Shown piece by piece: positions 56,735 through 64,000 of a DNA stretch of 64,000 nt. The DNA comes from Favolaschia claudopus (Eukaryota; Basidiomycota; Agaricomycetes; Agaricales; Mycenaceae). A program made the translations under genes and the position numbers. The notes under the pieces are model-generated. The model was not told the DNA's origin. It did no database searches and saw nothing but the letters and a program-made list of their open reading frames with translations. Numbering within the stretch: the stretch's first letter is position 1; each line of letters begins with the position of its first letter. The stretch covers positions 1,736,001 to 1,800,000 of the forward strand of contig JAWWNJ010000034.1 in assembly GCA_037176885.1 (NCBI GenBank). The letters run 5' to 3'.

Positions 56735-57018
56735 GAGTAGACGACTGAAGCAAATGGGACCTTCCCGCCAGCTTAAATACCCCTCTGAGACCTGGCGGGA
56801 GACCCAAAAACATAGAGATCGACGGTGGGACTCATTGCACCCGACGCTCCCGGAAGATCCGCAATACATGTGGAATATCCAACGAGGTGCTGAGCTCCCG
56901 CCGAGCGAAAAACACGAGGAAGCTTTGGTTTCTAAGAAGCCTTCCTAATCGGGCAGCTTGAAACAGAGTTTTAAAGATGCAAGTTCGTTTGACAGTGGGA
57001 ATATATTTCCTACTACGC
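56735..57018. other. Spacer cargo gene 2 / cargo gene 3
   Basis: 284 bp with no ORF of note; presumed promoter of gene 2 and 3' end of gene 3. Confidence 0.4.
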
Positions 57019-57689
57019 TTACGGCCCGATGAACATAACGGGCGGGAGCCTTGCGCCGGACTGGAGAGCTACAGCGTCTAACCTATCCCGGAGGAGATCT
57101 ACAATTTCCTTTCGCATGCCCGCCCCCTTCGCATCAAACCACAGCCTATACAAGAAGCGTAGCTGGCCAAACCCAAGGGTGCCGAGCATGGACCTGGCGG
57201 CGAGGATGGTGCAAGTACGCACATCAATGTACAACTTCTCGTCGAATCGGGCAGCGGCAGCCCTGGCGTACCAGTCAAACTGAGCGATCCGCCCGGCGGA
57301 GGGAGCTAAAATCCAGTAAGCCCCCGCCGAGAGGTAGAAAGAGAGAAAGCAGACTTGCCTGGCTGAGAGGCTAGAAGAGTGTCGCGACGACGGCTGTTCT
57401 CGGCCTGCCAGACGGACTTCTTAGTGTAGCAGCACAAGGCGGCGCGACCTATGAACATGCAGCTGAGGCAGGCTTCACCCCACTGAATCCAGATGCAATG
57501 GCGGTAGTTCTTGAGGCAGCACTGGCATTCGTACTCCGGCTAAGAAGGGGCACCCGTCAGCGGGAGAGCACCGAGAAAGAACGAGAGACCCACAAACTGA
57601 GCTTGAAGTACGAGCTGGTACTCCGAGGGACCGGTAAAGCTCCTAAAGCGTTCTGAGTAAAAGGTCGCCGCCAAAGAAAAGGCGGGCAT
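57019..57689 (-). CDS. Cargo gene 3: Zn2Cys6-like small protein
   Basis: Exons 57689-57594, 57539-57359 and 57305-57019 total 564 nt (187 residues), phases 0 and 1 as in its neighbours. The second intron would be GC-AG type (GCAAGT..TTTTAG). Exon 2 encodes cysteines C37 to C68 with spacing C-x2-C-x6-C-x8-C-x2-C-x8-C and the shared WG before the fourth cysteine. Exon 3 is helical (FDWYARAAAARF.., RKEIVDLLRDRL) and ends LPPVMFIGP. Function unknown; zinc binding is inferred from spacing only. A paralogue of the genes on both sides. Confidence 0.7.
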
Positions 57690-57861
57690 CGCTCGAAGGA
57701 CTCACTGGGCACCGGCCGCTATAAGTAAAATCTATAGCCGACGGGTGAGTACCGCCGGCTGCCGGACCAAAAGCTCAGGTGGAATCAGACATCACGATAA
57801 CGGCTTGCAACCGGGCAAAGAGATTTATTTGCCCCTAACGGGGAAAAGCTACTAGCCTGGA

Positions 57862-58604
57862 TTATCGCTCGAAAGTCTGGCGGCGCGTGCCTTGGGTCAA
57901 GGGCACGAAGGTCGGAACATGAGCGTCCCGCCGCCTGACATCATGAAGAGAGATAGCTGCGTCGACATCGCATTGGGCATGGATCGAACGGTCCTGAGCG
58001 CGCCACTCGCGTAAAACTCGAGACAGGATGTTGTAGAAATACAGCCGCTGGCTGGAGTGAGCGGCGTGAGACAGGTCGTAAGCAATGTCCCAGTCACGAA
58101 GGTCGCCGGCAAATTCCTCCCGCCGAAGTAAAAAGTCAGCGGGCTCACCGTCCACCGAGCCTATGAACATATCGGGGCTTAAGCCGCCAAGGCGTAGGTG
58201 GTACCAGAGTTCGAGGAATGCAAGGTCGTATAAAGTGCCGCCTGAGTAGCATAAGAAAGATGAGAATTTGAAGAGCGGCTAGACTTACCGCTGCGATAGA
58301 TGAAAAGTGTCGGAAAGGTCGAAGATGGATAGGTAAACTTGAACCAATCCACCCCGGTGAACAGACACTTGGGGACCTTCGCCTCCCGGCACCGAGTGCA
58401 CTTCGAGCCCCAGTGAAGAAATTCACAGTCTTCGCCGGCGTCGCTACAAGGCGTGCAGACGAGATTCGGCTAGCGGCTGGTTGGACTTGAGGCAGAAATG
58501 TGTTGAGGACAGCCTACCACAGTATAGATCTTGCGCACGAAGTCCTGACTGGCCACCGGGAAGGAATGATAGTCGATTAAGACTTCACCTATGGGCTGAG
58601 GCAT
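57862..58604 (-). CDS. Cargo gene 4: Zn2Cys6-like small protein
   Basis: Exons 58604-58518, 58469-58289 and 58241-57862 total 648 nt (215 residues), phases 0 and 1. Exon 2 encodes cysteines C34 to C64 with spacing C-x2-C-x6-C-x8-C-x2-C-x7-C (CTPCSDAGEDC, then WGSKCTRC). Exon 3 has a Leu/Tyr-rich helical part (GGTLYDLAFLELWYHL, RLYFYNILSRVLREW). The ATG at 58604 opens MPQPIGEVLIDYHSF; longer open sequence upstream has no homology to the neighbours and is ignored. Only 172 bp separate its stop from the start of cargo gene 3, so the genes form a tight tandem array. Confidence 0.7.
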
Positions 58605-59406
58605 GGTAGTTGAAAGAAAAAGATGGTTTGATTGGCTATCTACCCCTATCGAATACAAGTACGGTAGCGGGTAACTCGATCCGCCGGGCCGGTTCTGCTC
58701 TACGTTATCACTCTTACGAGACCAGCGGGAGAAATGAGGAACTAGTCGCCCGATGGAATCCGAGGACAGCCGCTGACAGCTGGATGAGAAGCCGCGGGCA
58801 ATCCCCGCTATCTGATGATCCCGGTGATAAGCACCGTTGCCGCTCGGCATGTTGAAAAACTCGAAAAGTTCGAGTGTTCAGCTCGCCCTCCAAGTCGTGC
58901 TCAGCCGACGGGCGCAGCACTTAGTTGGAATTCCTCACTTCAGACTCTTACAAGACACTTAGAGGCTCCAGTCGGGGACTCTGACTTTGGAACTTAGAAA
59001 GAACTTAGAAGTTGATCACACATAAATGAGAGCATCGTAAAATTCTTTATTTTGCGCTTCATCGGCTCTTTGGCCGGTACACGATACTACTCTACCTGGG
59101 GTACTTGATTTGAATCTAAAATTTTTATTTGGTGGGTCATGGCGGGTGGAATTCCACCAGGCCAGACCCTTCGCAAGAAACGGGGTTATGGGACCCGTGC
59201 CCGTAGCTTTTGATGATTTTTGGGGGCCGCTCGGCCCCCGCGATTATGAATACAGAAAAATTTCTGGAATGAAGTCAGTGTGAAGTCAAAGGCAGCGGGG
59301 AGGTCGGGCGAATCGCTTACTTGCCGCCCGCCCACCCACGAGGAAAAGCTGTAAAGATGGTCAGCGGGGAGATAAGACTCCAGAAAGGGGGAGCGTGCTT
59401 ACCCGC
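58605..59406. other. Spacer cargo gene 4 / cargo gene 5
   Basis: About 800 bp, probably the promoter of gene 4 and 3' UTR of gene 5. It holds the palindrome GGTGGAATTCCACC (59145-59158), a GC hairpin GGGGGCCG-CTC-GGCCCCC near 59222, and a polypurine-tract look-alike CCAGAAAGGGGGAGC (59380-59394) directly beside the end of gene 5. Confidence 0.45.
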
Positions 59407-62400
59407 TCAGCTCTCGACCGCGTCGTCGCCCGAAGGACCAGGATGATCGGGAAGGTGCCCATCGGCATCTTCCTCGCCCACTGCGTCAACTTCTGGCCCA
59501 ACGTCCTCCTCGCCGCTGGCTGCGAAATCGGCAGTCCCGGGGATTTCGACTTCCTCAAGATCGCTGTCGTCTTCCTCGTCGGCTTCCCCCTGGACGCTTC
59601 CGCGTACCTCGGCCTCGCTGTCCTCCTCGCCGCTGGACCCGTCCTGCGCAAACGACTGAGCTAGGAAGTCGTCGAAAGCGGGTGCACCCACCTCGCCGGA
59701 CTCGTCGTTCTCTTCTTCGCTCGAAGAAGGAACGGGCGGCTCGACTGCCCGCTGTTTGCCCTTTGGGCGTTTTTCAGGAGTTGGCGGGCGAGAAATATCC
59801 ATGGCTAGCGGGAGAAGTTGACTTTAGCAATGAATTAGAAAGAAGAGATAAGAAGTAACGTACGGTCGTCCGGGGCCTCACCCATGTCTTCCTCTTGGGA
59901 AGTCGGGTCGGGTTTGAACTCGTCGTCGGCGTCGTCGTGGACCACGGAAGAAGACTTCACCTTGCCGCTGGACTTGCCCTTGCGCTTCGGATCTGGTGGC
60001 AGCGGGTCGGGGATCTCGAAGAACGTACCCTTACGGTACAACATCTTGAAAAAGCCGGGCACGCTCTTGTGCTCCCAGCTGTAAGGCAAGACATTGCCGT
60101 CTTCGTCGTCTGGGTCGAGATTAATCGGACCCTTACCGTCGAGGAGGAGGCGCTGTCGGACTTTCGAGCCGTCGGGGATCTCTTCAGCGGCGTCCTCTCC
60201 CTTCAAGTCGTGGAAGAGGTCCACGCAGTCCTCCGGCTATGGGAATAAGAGGGTCAGCGGCCCGGAAGAATAATGTAAAGAAAGAATGGGACTTACTTGC
60301 ACTTCGACCCACTGTGTCGGAATCGAGAGTTCAGGCTCAGCCGGGATGAGGTAGAAGGCGAGCGGGACATTTTGGTCCTGGCGGTCCTTGGCTTCGTAAA
60401 AGGCATAGGCGTCCTCGAAGCCGGGGATAGGGACTTCGTCGAGGACCTCGCCAGGGTAATATTGCCAGCGGCGGTTCGACTTGATAGTCGACGAAGCGGT
60501 CAACCCCTGGGTCATGGCGATGCGCAAGACCTGGTCCATGTTCTTCTCCTGCTCCTCGGTGGTCTCGCCGGCGAAGCGTTTGATGAAATCCTCCCGCTGG
60601 ATCTCCCGGCGGGTGACCAAGACAGAGAGAAGCATCTTGAAGGACTTCTGGTTCAAATTCCAGCGCGCCTTCTCGAAAGCGTCTTGGATGGCGAAACAGG
60701 TGTCCGCGGCGGTGTTGACATCGGCGTTCAAGTCGAACCACTCTGTTGAAATGGTCAGCGGGCCTAAACGGGAAAGTAGTGGTTGACTTACCGGGCCGGG
60801 TCATCGAGACCCATTGCTTCAGCCCGGAGCCCATGGAGCTGATCTTTTCGCCGTCGAGAAGGAAAGTACAGTCCTTTGTGGACTTGCGGCTGGCGCAGGC
60901 CGTGCACTCGCCGGGGACGCCGGTGGATTCGCACTTGCTGCCGCAGGCGATGCACCGCAGGCAGCGGGGACCGTTCTAGATAGAAAAAGATTGAGGAGAG
61001 AAATAATCAGGAAAGAAAAAAGCTGTCTTACATGGGCGACGTTCAGCTCGAGATTGCCAATGAGGTGATTAGCGACCAAAGCGAACTGCTCCTTCTCGGG
61101 GTCGTACGGGAGGTCCTGGCGGCGAGCGGCTTGCGGGTAATTAGTGAACAGCTTGTTCACGACGTCTTTGTTCGGCGGCCTGAACTCCCCCTCGGGGCGA
61201 GGCTTGCTCTTCTTCTTGATCGGCTCCATCGACCTGATGGGCTGCTCGGGAAGCTAAAAGAGGGAACGCGGGGAGTTAGCCAGGAAATTCCCCGTCAGTA
61301 GAAAGAGGAACTCGCCGGCTTGGCCGGTTTGATACCGACGCCCTCCAGGGCAGCGAGTTGAGCGGCACGGGTGCCCAGCCCTTTGAGAGAGGGCACTGTG
61401 TCGACGGTGGCGGGCTTAGCCTTCTTGCTCTTTCGAGTGGCGGGCGGCTTGGTCTCTATCACTAAGGGAAGATTTTCAGCGCAGAAAGCAGGCGGCGTTG
61501 GACTGACTTACGAATTTCGAAGTCGGGAGCGGGGACGCGCTCATCGCTGGAGCTTGGGACGCTGATGACAGACTACGAGAAGTTTATTGTTAATTCTATG
61601 TCGGCCTTACATTGAGGACAGCAGCGGGCGACAACTACCTGACTACGAGACGGGGCCTTGCCCGCTTTGTCCTTGGCCGCCTTGTCCTCCTTCGCCTTTT
61701 TGGATGGGGACGACTCGGCGCCGGTTGAGACCTTGCGTTTGATGCCGCTGCCGCTGGCGACTGGGGTTTCGGCGGGGACCTTGATGGTCTTCTTGATCAC
61801 TTTGACCCGCTCGGGCTTGGGATCGTCGATGGTAGATGTGGACTGGACACGAACGATCAGCCGGCAAGAATCAAGATAAACTAGAAGAACCTCACCGTCT
61901 TCGTGAAATTCGGGAGTTTCTTTGGCTTGGGCCGGGGCGTGTCCTCCCCCTACATGAAAGAATTGGAAAGAGAAGCGATTGGCGGTTGCCCCGACTCACC
62001 TTGGTGGCGGCTTTTCCGCTGACTTTTCCAGTCTCAGCGGCCGCGGCGGCGGCTTTGCCGCTGACTTGACCAGACTCACTGGCGGCGGGTGCGGCCTTGC
62101 CGCTAACTTTGCCAGACGAAGACGCAGCCTAAAAAGGAGAGCCTAGTCAGAGTCGCCCGGTAAAAAAAAAAAATTAACAAAACTCACCAAGGCGGCTTTG
62201 GTCCTCTGGGGAACGAAGAGCTGGGTCGTCGGCGGCGGCGGTATGGGAAAAGCCTCCATAGTTTTGGTCGGGGCCGGGGGGAAGAATAGCTGGTTGAACG
62301 ATCAGCGGCAGCGGAGCCAAGAAAGTTACCGGTGGGGGCGCACCTTCTTTTGCTTGAGCTCGGTCTTGCGGTAGCGAAGGGCCTGAATATCGGGCAGGTG

Positions 62401-62882
62401 CTCCTCCGGGTCGTACGTCTGTATGGCTTTTTGAAGGTGGACGCTTATGGCAAGGGCCATCGGGGGCGGCTCGAGGCCTTTCTGGGCAACCCCCAAGATC
62501 GCCCGGTGCTCCCTCTAGAAAGAAGTTAGCAAACTAAAAGAATAAACAGCCGATGAAAACTCACCAGCGGCTCCTGGATGGAGCGGAGCATTTTGCCGAT
62601 CCCAGATTGGGAGTAGTTCGCGAGCTTCGACGGGACGAGAAGCTCCTGCAGAGTCTTCCACTCCTCCGGCTTGTTGCGCCATACGGCGAACCAGTCTACA
62701 CTAGAAGACTCCAGCGGCGGCGGAGGAAGTTTGGTCGACTTTGAAGACGATGCGGCGGGCGGCTGCCCAGGGCCAGACAACTGTTTGCGAGGGACCGGCG
62801 GTGGAGAAGAAGCTGCCGGGGCGCGACGAGAAGAGCGAGAATTAGGGCGAGAGGCAGAACTGCCGCTTGGTTTGGAGGCCAT
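59407..62882 (-). CDS. Cargo gene 5: 927-residue protein with Zn2Cys6-like cluster
   Basis: Thirteen exons: 62882-62565, 62514-62344, 62289-62188, 62128-62000, 61949-61896, 61842-61639, 61572-61512, 61461-61340, 61253-61032, 60975-60792, 60742-60297, 60236-59864 and 59804-59407. They sum to 2784 nt, and every junction keeps phase. The intron 61339-61254 uses a GTCGGT donor and is the least certain. The N-terminal half is Pro/Ser/Lys-rich with SGKVSGKAA-type repeats and several basic patches. Exon 10 encodes a cysteine cluster (C466 to C497; C-x2-C-x6-C-x8-C-x2-C-x8-C) with the same phases as the cluster exon of genes 2-4. A globular helical region follows (DTCFAIQDAFEKARWNL.. EEQEKNMDQVLRIAM). 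The C-terminus is very acidic. Function unknown; a nuclear, chromatin- or DNA-associated role is a guess from composition. Confidence 0.72.
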
Positions 62883-63570
62883 CCCGTGGGTGTAGCGTCA
62901 CGAAATGAGCGAAACGAGAAGAGCTCCCCGGTGCAAAGCGCCAGAAATCCGGTTGGCGGGCGAAAGACAGAAAGATTAAACGAAGGGGAAAGAGGGCAAG
63001 GGGGTACCCAATCGGGGAATCGGTGGGGAATCCACCCAGAAACCTCTCGACTCTTTATACCCTGAGGAGTCGGAGTTTGAATGTTTGATGGGATGCTCGA
63101 GAGATTTTCAGAGAAAAACATTTGAATGAAGAAGCGGGGGGTCCCCGAGGCTTCTTTGATCCAAAACATTCCAAACTGCGGATGAATAGGGCGGCTTTAG
63201 AGAGCGCAGGGTTAAAGTTTGATTCAAGCGCTTCTCTAATTTGATGTACTTCCGAAAAAGGCAGGAATGACGCCTCATAATGAAAGTGACGGCATCGCCG
63301 GCCGCGGCGAGAAGTTGAGTCCAGAAACTGTCAACGGAGGTAGAGTGGGATCTAAAATTAGGTCGCCTCGAGTCCTTCGTTAAGGTTTGCTCTCATGGAA
63401 TACCAAAGGGGACGAGCGGGAACCGGGCCTCACTGGCGGCCCGTTCGTTATCTAAATCATTCCAAGACGAATTCGTCTTGAAGTCCCCTTCCCCGGGAAG
63501 ATGGATCAGTTCTCTAGCGGGCGATCACAAGTCGTCAACTCGGGAGAGTTGAAATCTAGAAAGGGGGAGA
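62883..63570. promoter_or_regulatory. Region between cargo gene 5 and the 3' LTR, with polypurine tract
   Basis: About 690 bp, presumably the promoter of gene 5 (reading left) followed by the 3' end of the retrotransposon. The last part has a CAACT-6 nt-AGTTG hairpin (63537-63552) and the tract CTAGAAAGGGGGAGA ending at 63570, immediately before the LTR. Confidence 0.6.
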
Positions 63571-64000
63571 TGATAGGGCCGCTATACGGCTAGGCATGAA
63601 ATGCTCGGAATTTATCGATTTTCGAGACCTATCAGCGGGAGAAGTGAGGTTAGGATAATAGAAGATATGCCCGTCCTCGCGGGCAGTATCTTATTGCTGT
63701 GGATAGCCGACAAGCTGGCGGGACACCAACGGGTAGCAGCGGCTTAGCGACGTTTCCCTAAACATGGGTGCGAGACTCTGCCGCTGACTATTTCTAAACT
63801 GCCGGGCCAAGGGACTTGGTGGGAAACTACTATCTCGAGGTGCTGGAGGCGACTAAGAGGAACTACCGACCTCCCTGAGGTTAGGCGCTCACCCGCCGAC
63901 CAACATGAAGAAGATCTAGCGGGGGACCATACTGAGTTCAACTTCGAACTCAGGGCGGCCACTACTCTATCGACGAACAGGATCACCGGCAGGCCCTAAC
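63571..64000 (+). repeat. 3' LTR of the giant element (cut by the window end)
   Basis: All 430 visible bases equal those from 31886. The minus-strand ORF seen in both LTRs (63986-63744 and 32301-32059) is a by-product of this duplication. Confidence 0.9.

Larger units (their letters stand above)
31886..64000 (+). mobile_element. Giant Ty3/gypsy-type LTR retrotransposon with antisense cargo genes (right end cut)
   Basis: Identical sequence over 430 bp begins at 31886 and at 63571. The right copy is preceded by a polypurine tract (CTAGAAAGGGGGAGA, 63556-63570), as expected for a 3' LTR. Between them lie gag, protease, RT, RNase H and integrase on the plus strand (33860-48611), then about 15 kb with five genes on the minus strand. 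Two later insertions are present: an LTR element at 40440-47957 and a TIR element at 49026-54626. Removing both restores reading frames exactly, and leaves an element of about 19 kb or more. The identical LTRs point to a recent insertion. The LTR length cannot be fixed because the right copy runs off the window. The left target-site duplication is unverifiable for the same reason. Confidence 0.85.

Overview
The window is genomic DNA of a filamentous basidiomycete, most likely a mushroom-forming agaricomycete. The evidence is: genes broken by many short introns (45-63 nt, mostly GTNNGT donors and CTGAC-like branch sites), a fungal Tel1/ATM kinase, a Ste20/PAK kinase, a helicase-AAA+ fusion protein of a type known from higher fungi, and Ty3/gypsy and TIR elements carrying sequences that I recall as multi-copy in mushroom genomes.

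Left part (1-30 kb), host genes: the 5' part of a secreted agmatinase-like ureohydrolase (minus, cut by the window edge); a 12-exon gene for a 2331-residue ZNFX1-like SF1 helicase with NF-X1 cysteine clusters and three CbxX-type AAA+ modules (1156-8722, plus); a 111-residue NIF3-like protein (9068-9509, plus); a 694-residue CRIB-kinase of the Ste20/PAK family (12541-10349, minus); and a complete tel1 gene of about 3076 codons (29853-20260, minus). Between the PAK and tel1 genes, 14.3-20.1 kb is repeat-built: two copies of one element (one lacking 970 bp inside), perfect 178-bp direct repeats bounding 4.2 kb of purine-rich, apparently non-coding DNA, and a minisatellite of about 95 bp per unit.

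Right part (31.9 kb to the end) is one giant LTR retrotransposon. Identical sequence over 430 bp starts at 31886 (5' LTR) and at 63571 (3' LTR, cut by the window end). Inside are gag, protease, RT, RNase H and integrase, with gag, protease and pol each in the -1 frame of the one before. Pol is split by a nested, very young LTR element (40440-47957, TSD acttg) with no recognisable pol but a 1240-codon unknown ORF. Downstream of pol, and antisense to it, lie five intron-containing genes. Four of them share a phase-matched exon encoding a Zn(II)2Cys6-spaced cysteine cluster, and the fifth is split by a CACTA-like TIR element (49026-54626, TSD gaa). Without the two later insertions the element would be about 19 kb or more.

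The most interesting features are: (1) the retrotransposon with a block of spliced, antisense zinc-cluster genes, with polypurine-tract look-alikes between the modules; (2) in the nested element, thirteen copies of its polypurine-tract core, six of them read as a repeated Gly-Gly peptide motif, and four dispersed hairpins whose stems keep pairing through compensatory changes; (3) the dual -1 frame arrangement of gag-pro-pol. All exon structures were derived by eye and checked only by phase arithmetic; no database search was possible.
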